A DNA stretch of 64,000 nucleotides from Beroe forskalii (taxonomy: Eukaryota; Ctenophora; Nuda; Beroida; Beroidae). Positions 46,688 through 58,600 of the stretch are shown here, in pieces. A model generated the notes under the pieces. The model was not told where the DNA came from and did no database searches. It was given only the letters and a program-made list of their open reading frames with translations. The position numbers were made by a program, and so were the translations under genes. How positions within the stretch are numbered: position 1 is the first letter of the stretch; every line of letters starts with the position of its first letter. The stretch lies in assembly GCA_011033025.1 (NCBI GenBank), contig WFMF01000001.1:1479755-1543754 (forward strand), written 5' to 3'.

Positions 46688-49600
46688 TACTCCAGTAGCC
46701 CAGGCAAAGTCAGTATGCAACATTCGAGTGGACAAAGTTGCTCAACGGTTTTTGGTACTTCCAACTGTGCTTCATCGAAAAAATTCACTGCCCTTCCGTG
46801 AATCGACGTCATGGGTGGTGCTACGGCCACGCCCATTTTTCGCATGTTCAAACGGCTGTAACTCCGGTTCCTTTTGGAGTTGGGAGCAAACGTTCCACCT
46901 TAAAATGACCGCAATGGACACATTATGCCAGGCGGATGATGGTTTTGAAGCCCTCAGACCTTTCGTTTTCGAGTTACAGCCAAAAAACTGATTTTTCGAC
47001 ACCCGCGAGCCAACGCAAGGTAAAAATCGTAACTTTCGTTCCTTTTGGAGTTCAGCATGAAACAACCAGGTTAAAATGACCGTTATCACCCAATGTTGGG
47101 GGGCAGATGATGGTTTTGAAGCCTTACGACCTTCTATTTTGTAGAAAGTGCACAAAAATAGGGATTTAAAAGCAGTTACAATGCCATCGGACCTTATCGA
47201 AACTATATCATTTTTTCTCCACATACTCCAGGATGTAAGGACCATCCGTTAGCAACTGTTACTAGCCCTTCAGATCATGTAGAATCGATGTAGCTTTGTC
47301 ATGACATCTGATCTTGATGGCGATCTTCAAGTCCATATTAACCACGCCCTTTTTAAGGTCACGCGCAGGCTTGATATTAATTCATAACTTAGCTCAGGAA
47401 GGTTATAGGACGTAGAGACTTTGTTTTGGACACCAACGAAGCGCAAAGGCCATGTTTGTATACCACTTGTTCCTAAGCATATGCTTTAAAATGCTTAGGA
47501 AGAGATTTATGGGTGAAGAACTGATTTTCGGGGCACCAGCAGGACATAGCAGAGTAGATTTTTGTATATTGGCCCAGGAAAATCGTTGACACTTCGTTTT
47601 GGGTGCAAATGAATTGTAATAGCCATGTTTATGTACAACTTGTTAAATGATAATAAACATTATATTGTCCCCTAACATAATCAGCAAAAGGGTTATGGGC
47701 GAAAAAACTGATATTTCGATGGGTGTCCGCAGGGCAAAGTGGAGGTGATTATTGTACCTTAGCCCAGGGAGATCATAGAGACTTTGCTTTGGGCGCACTG
47801 CACAGAGTGCAATGGCCAAGTTTATTCGTTTATTACAACTTCCTACTTTGCTAATAAACATATCCCCTAAAATGGTCAGGAAATCAGGAAGGGAGTTATG
47901 GGCAAAAACTGATATTTGGGCAACTGTGATGCATAGAACCCTCCTATTGCTCTATTGTACCCCTTGTCCGCTTGCACCTGCTGTATGCAGCCCGTGGCAA
48001 AATCTAGTATTGAGTTTGAGTTTGGTGTAGTGGAGGTATTTTTATCTACATACCTACTACAGTACAAAGATGCTGCAATATGATCAACCATGTCTCTATA
48101 GATCATATGTCTCTAGAGATCATATAGATCTCTATGTAGATCTGGAATGTTTCTCAAGAGGCTTCCAAGTTGAGGATGATCAAGGCAAGAATTGATCAAC
48201 AAACGAGTGACTTAGCATCGATTTCATGAGGGTTGTTGCCTTTTTATTCATTGGGGGTATTTTAAAATAGCAGCTTCCGAGTCAAGGGTGATCATAGAAG
48301 AAGGATCCTAGGTTGTGCACATACTGCTCTCCACGCCTCTGGAGGGACATCAGACCAAGCCTGTTCAACCTTTCCCAGAAGGATATCCAATGATGTTGCA
48401 TGTAAAAGCTCATCCAGTTTCTTCATGGCTAAGATAGGCACTTCCCAGTAGTGCATCCATTTATGATGAGCAGCGTGCAAAACTTTTATTTGGTCTTAAA
48501 AAGTAAAAAGAAGAGAAATGGCCATGTTTATCTAGAAATTGTTTAAAAAAAAATCATATGTATAAGTATAAACATGGCTACCGGGCTTCTAATACTCTTA
48601 TTAAAGACCAATAAGAAGTCTCTATGTAGGCAGCAACACTTTCAAAATCACTGTTCAATCACTCCTTTGCCGTCCTTCGTCAGAGTTTGTGGAATGTTCT
48701 TCCAAAAGACAATTAAGTCCTCCATCCTTCGAGGCATTCAAATCAAGACTGACATCTAACCTTTTACCTTGATCACCCTCAACTTGGAAGCCTCTTGGAA
48801 GCCTCTTGATCTACCTCAAGTTCTAGGCTACACTTCACCAAACTCAAACTCAATACTAGATTTGGCCACGGGCTGCATACAGCAGGTTTAAGCGGACAAG
48901 GGGTACAATAGAGCAATAGGAGGGTTCTATGCATCACAGTTGCCCAAATATCAGTTTTTGCCCATAACTCCCTTCCTGATTTCCTGACCATTTTAGGGGA
49001 TATGTTTATTAGCAAAGTATAGGAAGTTGTAATAAACGAATAAACTTGCCCATTGCACTCTGTGCAGTGCGCCCAAAGCAAAGTCTCTATGATCTCCCTG
49101 GGCTAAGGTACAATAATCACCTCCACTTTGCCCTGTGGACACCCATCGAAATATCAGTTTTTTCGCCCATAACCCTTTTGCTGATTATGTTAGGGGACAA
49201 TATGTTTATTATCATTTAACAAGTTGTACATAAACATGGCTATTACAATTCATTTGCACCCAAAACGAAGTGTCAACGATTTTCCTGGGCCAATATACAA
49301 AAATCTACTCTGCTATGTCCTGCTGGTGCCCCGAAAATCAGTTCTTCACCCATAAATCTCTTCCTAAGCATTTTAAAGCATATGCTTAGGAACAAGTTGT
49401 ATACAAACATGGCCTTTGCGCTTCGTTGGTGTCCAAAACAAAGTCTCTACGTCCTATAACCTTCCTGAGCTAAGTTATGACTTAATATCAAGCCTGCGCG
49501 TGACCTTAAAAAGGGCGTGGTTAATATGGACTTGAAGATCGCCATCAAGATCAGATGTCATGATAAAGCTACATCGATTCTACATGATCTGAAGGGCTAG

Positions 49601-50178
49601 TAACAGTTGCTAACGGATGGTCCTTACATCCTGGAGTATGTGGAGAAAAAATGATATAGTTTCGATAAGGTCCAATGGCTTTGTAACTGCTTTTAAATCC
49701 CTATTTTTGTGCACTTTCTACAAAATAGAAGGTCGTAAGGCTTCAAAACCATCATCTGCCCTCCAACATTGGGTGATAACGGTCATTTTAACCTGGTTGT
49801 TTCATGCTGAACTCCAAAAGGAACGAAAGCCACGATTTTTACCTTGCGTTGGCTCTCATGGGGTGACGAAAAATCAGTTTTTTGGCTGTAACTCGAAAAC
49901 GAAAGGTCTGAGGGCTTCAAAACCATCATCCGCCTGGCATAATGTGTCCATTGCGGTCATTTTAAGGTGGAATGTTTGCCCCAACTCCAAAAGGGAAACC
50001 GGAGTTACAGCCGTTTGAACATGCGAAAATGGGCGCGGGCCGTAGCACCACCCATGACGTCGATTCACGGAAGGGCAGTGAATTTTTTCGATAAAGCACA
50101 GTTGGAAGTACCAAAAACCGTTGAGCAACTTTGTCCACTCGAATGTTGCATACTGACTTTGCCTGGGCTACTGGAGTA
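46688..50178. mobile_element. Foldback element, copy C, complete (3,491 bp)
   Basis: The left terminus TACTCCAGTAGCCCAGGC is exactly mirrored at 50178. The arms (about 1.5 kb each) are inverted repeats of one another around a centre near 48240-48650. CAT flanks both ends (46685-46687, 50179-50181), a possible 3-bp target duplication. The arms consist of diverged ~180-bp tandem units. The centre contains a frame with LDILLGKVEQAWSDVPPEA (minus, about 48400-48340), weakly reminiscent of a DDE-transposase C-terminus, but no catalytic core is present. It is inserted within the second copy of the Patched 5' duplication. Confidence 0.88.
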
Positions 50179-51471
50179 CATAAAAGTTCAAACATAAAAA
50201 GTTTAATGTTGCCCCTAAAAAGCATAGGTTGAAAGTATCAAAATGCAAATTCTGAATACAAAATGCAGTACAAATAAATTATATTGTTTCATTACTTCTT
50301 TGGCTAGAGTGGGAGAACATTAGATACACAATTGCAGTGGTGAAACTAATTTTAAATGATCAGTTATCCACCATGAGCAAAGCAAGTTAAGTAACTCTTG
50401 TTCTCACACTCTAAGTCAGTTAGGTATTACTGCATTAATTCATGATCAGTGGATTCAAATCAATGCTGAGTTGATAATATTTTCACAGAAATAAATGTGA
50501 ATTTAGAGTAATCTAAAATTTACCAAAAGCAAAATCAAATTGAATCAAAATTGGGAATAGCACATTGCAAATTTGGAAGACTGCTCTTGATGTAAATCAA
50601 TGCTTAATTCAAGGGTCAGTATGAGTATGATAATTGGTTTCAATTTTACTAGGGGTTTACTAAAAGTAACCAACAAATTATTGTTAATTTTGCTCCTTCA
50701 TAAACCTTTTTGTGAGCTTATAAAGTTATTATTTGGCTCTGTAATATCTAGCAAGGCCTTTTTGGTTTGATTTATGCTTACAAGTAGACAAGTAGACCCA
50801 GTTGACTTGATCTCTTGATCACAACTGGACCAGATGGAACTTTAGATTCCCTTCACTACATAAAGACATTGATGAACTTAATTTCCTTGCATATGGCAGC
50901 AAAAGAAATGAAACACATGAAAGCGAAATCCTAAAATGAAGCAATTCACCATAATCAAAGCACCACAAGTCTGCACATATATGGGTTATTTGTATTTTGA
51001 AATTAATAAACTCTGACTTGACTAAAGGTCTAAAGCAGACACTTACACTAAAACAGCAGGGCGGAAAAGGGGTGCTGGTTAGAGTATAACTCTGACAAGC
51101 ACAAAATATCATGTAATCAACTGACTTGTGTCACAATTGTGTAATCAAACTTGAAACTTCAACGTGCTCATCAGTGAGAAGCAAAGATAGTAAAAAGGGT
51201 TGTAGAATATAATGCAAAAAATATGATAGCATGTTTTTAAATGATGGTAAAAATCTCCGAGGAGAGCATATGTTTGACATAATCTATATGATAAGATAGG
51301 GTTTGAGGAAAACTAGAAAATTGAAAAAAAACAAGAACATTTATTTCACACAAACAACATAAGGCAAGGATAAATATCATTTGTTAGAGCCAAAAGTGAG
51401 AAGTGGCTCTTATCAATTCAGCTGATAAAAGATTTGAATGGTAACATTGATCTTATATACCCAATGATATG

Positions 51472-51573
51472 TTGTCAGGCGTTGCCTGACCCCCTCGCGC
51501 GCGCGAAGCGCGCGCGCCACGACTCGCAAATAAATTTAAAATTTTAAATAATGGGTCTGACGACGTCAGACAA
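51472..51573. mobile_element. 102-bp MITE, hAT-like 8-bp target duplication
   Basis: Starts TTGTCAGGCGTTGCCTGACC and ends GGGTCTGACGACGTCAGACAA; each end is itself palindromic. Flanked by ATGATATG on both sides (51464-51471, 51574-51581). The paralogous site at about 44107-44120 has a single ATGATATG and no element, so insertion postdates the duplication. An 8-bp duplication suggests the hAT superfamily. Confidence 0.88.
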
Positions 51574-51716
51574 ATGATATGGAGCTGTTTAAGTTTGGAA
51601 ATTTACTTCGGCGGACGAGAGCTCATTCTTTAGCCCTTAAGGTGTGTACGCGCGGCAAACAGGGGGTATATAGCAAAAATGAAGAGAGTCTTCCTAAGCC
51701 CGAATCACGAATAGGT

Positions 51717-52055
51717 TTGCCCTAACCATGTAACCAGCGCCCTGGTATCGCGCACGGAGTGCGCGGCAAGCCGCTAAACGCCCCCTGGTTTTGCTCTAAC
51801 TAGATCCCTAGTTTTACGCGCGCGCCTTCGGCGGACGCGCGCGCTTCGCGCGCGCGCCCGCCGAAGGCGAAGGGGTCAGACAACGTCTGACAACCGCGCC
51901 TTGCTTCGCGACACCCCTGGTTAGGGGAACCCCTGGTTAGGGGAACGAATAGGTGTGTGTACGCGCACGGCTTCCTAAGCCCGCATAGGTGAGTGAACGC
52001 GCCGAGCGCTTCCCTACGGAGAAGCGCGCCGCGCGAGCCACACAGAGATATACTT
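51717..52055. repeat. GC-rich hairpin repeat block
   Basis: Contains CGCGCGCGCTTCGCGCGCGC inside a longer CCTTCGGCGGAC/GTCCGCCGAAGG-type hairpin (51810-51880), a GTCAGACAACGTCTGAC palindrome (51877-51893) and duplicated CCCCTGGTTAGGGGAA. Related modules occur at 8890-9130, 44160-44335 and 52170-52330. Confidence 0.6.
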
Positions 52056-52155
52056 GATGGATTTCTCCCAACCCTGCGCGCAACACTCGAAGGTTTGGAG
52101 GGTCGTGTTCCCCGCGGAAAACGTTGAATGCGCGGCGGAGGGTAGGGTAACACGT
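52056..52155. mobile_element. Second copy of the 110-bp MITE family
   Basis: GATGGATTTCTCCCAACCC, then 'gcgcaacactcg' and 'ggagggtcgtgttc', ending in GGAGGGTAGGGTAA, matching the reverse complement of 43909-44018. The far terminus is eroded. Confidence 0.7.
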
Positions 52156-52359
52156 ACAAGAGATATACGTTACGTGTTTAGCAAGCGCACGGCGCTTCCC
52201 TACGGGGAAGCTTCAGCTTCCTAAGCCCGCATGCATAGGCGTGTGCAGTTGCACGCGCGAGCCACACAGGGATATACGTGTTTAGCAACGGGAAGTTAAG
52301 CGCGCCGCGCAACCCAAAAAGGGATATACGTGTTTAGCAAAAGAAAGCCGTCTGCTGAA

Positions 52360-52461
52360 TTGTCAGACGTTGTCTGACCATTATTTCAGTGAAATAAGGC
52401 CTTCGGCGGACGCGCGCGCCCGCCGAACGCGAAGGCAAAGGGGTCAGACAACGTCTGACAA
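52360..52461. mobile_element. 102-bp MITE, second copy of the TTGTCAG family
   Basis: Starts TTGTCAGACGTTGTCTGACC and ends GGTCAGACAACGTCTGACAA. The 8-bp target duplication is CTGCTGAA (52352-52359 and 52462-52469). Same length and terminal structure as 51472-51573. Confidence 0.88.
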
Positions 52462-52506
52462 CTGCTGAAGGCAAGGGGCTGTCAAACAACGTCCTCCTTC
52501 TCCTTT

Positions 52507-52641
52507 AACCAGGGGCGTATACTAGGGATCTGGTTAGACTCTAACTTAACCAGATCCCTAGTTTACGCCCCTGTGGCAATAGCATGTGGCAATGTTTATT
52601 GTTTGCTCTAACTTAGAGCAAACATTGCCACATGCTATATG
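52507..52641. repeat. Two adjacent near-perfect hairpins
   Basis: Hairpin 1 (about 52507-52571): GGGGCGTA and ACTAGGGATCTGGTTAGA pair with TAACTTAACCAGATCCCTAG and TACGCCCC. Hairpin 2 (about 52582-52641): ATAGCATGTGGCAATGTTTA and TTGCTCTAA pair with TTAGAGCAA and 'acattgccacatgctat'. Loops are only a few bases. Confidence 0.75.
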
Positions 52642-52848
52642 TCCATGTTTGTTCGCACGCCTTTTCTTCTCGTTCTCTGAACACGCGCCCTTGCGTAGGA
52701 AAAATGACAAAGCAAACACAAAACAACGCCAGACAATTATTTTGACGAGGGTCTGTCAACGGCCTTGCCAGAAGTTGTTGCCCCCCTAGCTTTGGGTGTG
52801 CCCCGAAAATATCTTGCAACTACGGCCCACTTGTCAGGCCTTGCCTGA

Positions 52849-52985
52849 GGGACCATCCATAAAGGACGTCCGCAAAGATGGGGGGGGGGGCGAGAGTCTG
52901 GACAATGCGGACCGGGTCGTAGGGCCAGGGGGAGGGGTAGTTTAGCCAAATGCGGACGTCACGTCCGCATTAATGAAAATTTTGG
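52849..52985. mobile_element. MITE fragment with ACCATCCATAAAGGACGTCC terminus
   Basis: Related to 24699-24923: same CCATCCATAAAGGACGTC start, G-rich interior and AATGCGGACGTCACGTCCGC palindrome. The opposite end is not recognisable. Confidence 0.55.
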
Positions 52986-53027
52986 TCAATTTGGGACATT
53001 TTTAGTGTCCCATATAATTCGGGTATG

Positions 53028-53600
53028 TGTCCTATATAACTCTGGCTGAGTGATGTCACAGATCTAAACGTCAATTTTTCTGTATCCTAAACCTAAATAT
53101 GACCATAACCAAGACCCTAACCTTAATAATAATACTAATAGTTAATCCTTACCCTAACCCTAACAAATCCTGACCCTAATCCTGACCCAGGACCCTAACC
53201 CTAACTCTTAGTCTTAAAGCGCTAGGTGCGCTTAAATGTATTTTTCTGAGTGACGTCATTATCATTGAATTTGATAATGAAAAGCCCAGAGCCATAATTC
53301 GAGAGCCTTTATTATCTATGACGTCACTCAGCGAAATATAGTTAAGCGCATCTACTTCTAGCGCTTTAAGTTTAAGGGCTAGGGTCAGGATTTGTTATGA
53401 TTAGGGTTTTGGTTAGGGCAATAATTAGGTTTAGGATACACAAAAATTGACGTTTAGGTCTGTAGTAAAACTAAAAGACGCACAAATTTCCGGTATGTGT
53501 CCCATATAACTCTGGCTGAGTGACGTCACAGACCTAAACGTCAATTTTTGTGTATCCTAAACCTAATTATTGCCCTAACCAAAACCCTAATCTTTTACTT
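53028..53600. repeat. CRE-containing inverted repeats with degenerate telomere-like stretches
   Basis: The unit 'gagtgaygtcacagayctaa' plus CGTCAATTTTTSTGTATCC occurs forward at 53045 and 53518 and reversed at about 53428-53465, so 53398-53594 forms a palindrome around a 60-bp spacer. Further TGACGTCAC motifs lie at about 53252 and 53321. CCCTAACCCTAAC-like runs (53130-53215) resemble degenerate telomeric repeat but are not a telomere. Confidence 0.7.
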
Positions 53601-54091
53601 TTAGTCTTTACTGATGACCAAGCCGTCCTGCCTCCGTCAATCGAGCGATCTGATGACATAATTCGATAAAATTAAGATTAAAAAACTTGATCATCAAATT
53701 CCAAATTAAAATTAAAATTACATTTACAACAAGGGACGAAAATTCAATTTCACTGATTTCAAGTTAAACTAGCACCATCAAATTGCTGACGATCACGAAT
53801 CATATTGATAATGATATGACATTAAATTTGATGATGATAATAAAATTAATATGAATAAAAATAAAATAACCAATAGTAATAGTATGATCCTGAAATTGAG
53901 TTAAACTTAGTCTTAAGATCGGATGATAAGGATTATATTGATTGAGAAGCTGGGAAATATGACCAAATCCTACTCCAAGTAACAGCCTGCAACTAATGTA
54001 GTTATACTTTTTATGCAAAACATAGTAAATAACATTTGCGCACTATCAGTATCAGTATCACACACTGCAAAATGTAGGTTTGTGTCCCATA

Positions 54092-54195
54092 TAACTGAAA
54101 CTCGGGAGTACTCCGAGAGTCCCCCGGGAGTCCTACGGGAGTACCCCAGGAGTCCTGCGAGAGTACTCTCGGAGTACTCCCGGAGTACTTAAACT
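54092..54195. repeat. Array of ~10-bp CGGGAGTACTC-type units
   Basis: About ten degenerate copies of a decamer around GGGAGTAC / GGGAGTCC, several palindromic (GGAGTACTCC). G-rich, then followed by CGGGGGGCGCAGCCCCC-type hairpins to 54270. Confidence 0.7.
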
Positions 54196-54477
54196 TTCGG
54201 AGGGGCCAGGGGTCGGGGGGCGCAGCCCCCAGCGGGTTTCAGGGGCGGAGCCCCTGGCGGGGGGTATCCTTTGACTTATATACTTATAGGGAGGTATGTT
54301 AAATGTTACCTCATTCAGGGTTTCGTTTTGACACATACTTATATCATAGTTTCATTCTTCCTCAAATAATACAATATCTGTCAAAATTAGAGCATCGAAA
54401 AAGTAAACGATCAACTATAAGCGAGCTACAACAGTCAGAATAAGATTGAAGTTGAACTGCCACTATCTAACCAAGCC

Positions 54478-54540
54478 AAAGTATGATAAACAGTCAAAGT
54501 ATGATAATCAGTCAAAGTACGATAATCAGTCAAAAACTTT
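54478..54540 (+). repeat. 18-bp tandem repeat
   Basis: Three and a half copies of 'cagtcaaagtatgataat'. Confidence 0.8.
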
Positions 54541-54846
54541 CAGTCAAACTAATTTTTTGAAATGGTACCTTTTATTCCGAGGGGGCTGCAGCCCCCCTGT
54601 CTAGGGCCTGGTATGACCTGCGCTTCACTATATTTTTCCGAGTGACGTCACTATCATAGATAATGAAGGCTCTCGAATTATATGGGAAACTAGCCAAAAT
54701 GTACCCAAGCAGGGCGCAATACGATGCTCCTCAAAATGTCGAGACACTGATTGTAGCTCTAAGGTGCTTCATCCTTCCATCTTCCAATCAACTAATCTAA
54801 GAATGTGATAGTCCTTCGACTATCAATACTCTCCATAAGCATTCAT

Positions 54847-55186
54847 CCAGAAATGAGCTTGGGTATGAATGTATGTTTTGGAAATGATGAGGTAGTGATG
54901 AGGTAGTATGTATGTATGTTTGCAAAATGATGAGCTCATCACTTTGAGGCGAAATTTTGGCATCAGCCACTAGACTCGCTGTGAAATTGGACAGTACTGG
55001 TACACTGAATCAAGGCTACAACAGGTAAACAAAGTAATTTCATATTGAATGAGTGACGTAACATAAATCTTGAAATGATGAGATGAGGTTGGAGTATGTA
55101 TGTATCTTTCCTAAATGATGAGCTAGTGATGAGGGAGTATGTTTGTATGTTCAAAAAGACCGATTTTTGATGAGCTCATTTCTGGA
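54847..55186. repeat. Inverted-repeat element with GTATGTATGT tracts
   Basis: CCAGAAATGAGCT (54847-54860) and AGCTCATTTCTGG (55172-55184) are inverted. Inside, ATGATGAG and GTATGTATGT motifs repeat on both sides (54885-54925, 55075-55160). Possibly a MITE; target duplication unclear. Confidence 0.5.
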
Positions 55187-55624
55187 TTGTACTGTTGTAG
55201 AGGTGGTTATGTCTGGTACTCAGATAATACCTTAGAACTCTCAACTGAATTTCCGGGTGTCCTTGGTCCGAGGTAAAACTAGAATGGAACGACCACAATC
55301 TTCCGAGCATTATAATACTTAATACCTTCTCACTTTTCCGCGCTTTGCAACCGCCTCGACTTCGCCTCGTGGCATCAGCACAGCTCTCAAAGTGAGATGG
55401 TATTGGCTCATTATGCTTGCGTTCATAGCAGTAGCACTAAAAGTTAAAAAGTTAACTGTCAGATTTCACTGCTAAGAATAAGATAAATATATATCCCGTA
55501 CCACTATCCAACATACTCATAGTCTGAATGTAAAAACCAGATGCCACTGTGTCAGGCTTGTTCGAATAGCAAAACCCCTTCCATAACAATAAGTGCTAAG
55601 AATGGACAGTTAAGAACTTAATCA
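55187..55624. other. 3' flank of the aminopeptidase gene
   Basis: No ORF of note. Likely includes the 3' UTR of the minus-strand aminopeptidase; no unambiguous polyadenylation signal was picked. Confidence 0.4.
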
Positions 55625-58600
55625 TTAAGGTAGTGTGATATCTTTAACTGAATCCTCTACGCTGGCTTCGTTTTTTTCCAGCCAAGCTATATTACTCTTA
55701 ATACTCTGAATCGCTGACAAGTAAGATGCTTTAGCAGAAGCAAGGGATTCAAGTCGGTCTTTGAAGAATTTCTCGATCTGAAAAGTAGGAATACATGTCA
55801 ATTTCATGATTTCAAATCGGACAGTCTGAAAATTAATATCCACTAAAAGTACACAGATTATGAATTAGGTATCCTGTGCTCTTAGGTAATACGATGAAAT
55901 AGAATTCTTTGTGAGAACTGTGATTTTGAAACGTGTGCTCGTAAAGAGTGTGAAGCTGTGATATTTACATCATCGAGGGAGTCTTGGTCTGAGAAGCCGG
56001 ATAGCACGCCACTGATGTAGGCATCAGCTCCGAATAGGGAGTCAGCAAACCTGAAAATATTTCATTGTGAGATCAGGAGCAAGCCTGGGGGTATTTTATT
56101 CTGAGATAGGGAGCTTCGCATTTTTGTAAGCAAAGTTTTACAATTAAAAAGCCATTGTTGAATAATGGTATTTTAATTAAAAATATTTGTCACAATAGAA
56201 GCAAATCATGATATATATTACCTATGTCAATCATAATATATATTATGCTTTGAGGCATAAATGCTTCGTAAAATTTTACAGCAATCTGAGCGTAGCCTGA
56301 GGGTGTGCAGACTATGCATTACATGCCCTGAAAGAGTCCTTTGCATAGTCTCAAATTTGGGGAAAATATCTTATATTATCATAGCTAAAGAGGCTTAATA
56401 TCACTGCCAGATACATTAACATACCCAGGAAATATATGTTGCATACCCTGGCCCTGAACCCTGTAGCTACGTTACTGCCTTTAAGTTAACATCCAATAAA
56501 ATCGTGAACTCCGCGGTTTTGATAAATCAAAATAAGGATGATAATAGAATTACATATTGCTGCTCAGATTGCAGTAAATTTGTATGGTATCCACGACGCA
56601 CAGCATGAGTAGATGTCGTGAGTTCTGAGACCTATTCCTGAAATTTCCACTTGATTTGTACGGGCGTGATACTGATTTAACAGTGTATAACTGTATAATA
56701 CACGAATAATACGTTTATGGCGCTGTACGACAAGGAAATTTCAGAATAATTCCCACAATTTCTCGAACTCTTGGCACCTGAGTGACATTATCACATTATG
56801 ATATTACCCGGCAGAGATGGTGGCCCATTTATCCTGCATGAACTCCCACGCCACTTCACGCCCCAACTTAGTTTGGGGGATGGCTCGGCCCAGGACGTAC
56901 AGCGCGTCACTGCGCCGCACCTTATCCGGGTCCAGACAGAAGTCGCAAAACCTGGGTAGTTATTAGCGTAAATAGTCAACAGTCGCACCATTAATTTTAG
57001 ATAGGATTTAGTGATTATTGGTTTACATGAAATTCTATTATTCACTATGAGTATGACATTGACAGAGGAATTATCGATATGGAAATATAATCGGTATCAT
57101 AGGTATGTGTAAAGTGATATGAAAACGGAAAGTATAAGAAACTTACTTCCGCAAAACGTTTCTGTCCTGGATAAGTCCGAGGGCGTATCGCATGGTTGTT
57201 TTCTCTGCCTCGCTGGTAGACTTCTGGTACTTGCTCCACAGGAAGTCCCAGTCTGCCTCGGTGGCAGTGTCGGAATACATCACAGTGTTGAGGATGGTAG
57301 CTCGGAAGTCCGGAGGTAGGTCCTCCCCGGAACTGAAAACAACGGGCCACATGGTACATATTCACATGTAACTGTGTCAGTGGACGATGAAGCCTTCAGA
57401 AAGGATTGAATTTATCATTTAACTAAATGAAATTTCCAAGTTTCATAATATGAATATTTAGTTCGTAGTAAACATTCGAGATCATTGTCAACGCTCAAAT
57501 GGCTGGATCCTACCACATTTAAGTATAAAATGGCTGTATGAACAGTAGTATCACTCACTCTCTGTATTTGTTGAATTTTTCTTGACTGGCACTCGTACAT
57601 GCCTCCACTTCGTAGCTACAGGCGATGGACGTAGCGAATGGAACCAGTTTCCTGAATTTGAAATTTCATTGGTTCAATCGTATCATCAATCTATCACATT
57701 GGTTCGATCACATCATAAGCTACTTACAAAGCTGTTGAAAAAGAAGACATAATGCGAAAAAATGGTTCATTTGAAGTCGATCTGGGTAAACCGTAAACTA
57801 GTATTTCAGCAGCTTATCTGGCATGGAAGATTGGTACATTGATGATTTCGTTGATAGCAAATAACTATAAATATTCGGCTTGATGTAATGGCAATGTAAT
57901 ACGGACTGATTAGATTACAGTATTTTAAGTTGGTTTGTAGATAACCTCTTCTGATAACCATAATCCTCCTCATCAGTAGGGAGGTCAGCTTCTACCCCGG
58001 TCGCTTTGAAATAGTCCTTAGCGTACCTTTCAAACACTCCCTCAGCGAACGGTGTGTTCTTTTTCTGAAGAATTAACATCGCGTCATTACTCCTTGGATT
58101 ATCAATTAAGGAAGTTAAGAGTTCATAGAGAGAAAAGATAAGGAACTGAAGCAGCGAAAACTGGATGTTATAATGTTAAGGTCGAACTTATAAATTCTGA
58201 GATCTAATCAGAGGAAAAGGCCCTGAAGAATCAAACAAAAAACTGATGTCAAGTAGTTAATACAAACGGTTATATTTGAACGTATTGCGCACCTTCCACT
58301 TCTTGGTGAGTGTCTCGTCCCCGGAGATGTGTCGGGCTACCTGTCCGATCTGTCTGCTGATCTCTTGCAGGGGCACCAGGCTGTCCACCTTGCTCTCCTT
58401 CGATGACATGAGCTCCAACAGCGCCAAACCTTCCGTGATGGTCTTAGATCCTTCACTGACGGACAAATGCATGCAATGTTTAGTGCATTTCGGTGAATTG
58501 GTGGCATTGATCGACCGAGGAGTGATTTTATGACCGAGGCTGAGCTTTTGATAAAACTTTAATCCTCGGCCGAATCCTTGGTCGACCCTGAACGAGGATT

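Larger units (their letters stand above)
44370..52035. repeat. Second copy of the Patched 5' duplication, broken by insertions
   Basis: Blocks matching 42137-44335 in order, interrupted by 44937-46245 (1.3 kb), 46330-50275 (foldback element plus flank), 51472-51573 (MITE) and 51717-51944 (GC-rich hairpin repeat). It lacks the 110-bp MITE of the first copy. Confidence 0.85.

Noticed and set aside
53130-53215. Telomere or subtelomere
   Set aside because: The CCCTAA-like runs are short, degenerate and embedded in an inverted dispersed repeat, with unrelated sequence on both sides.
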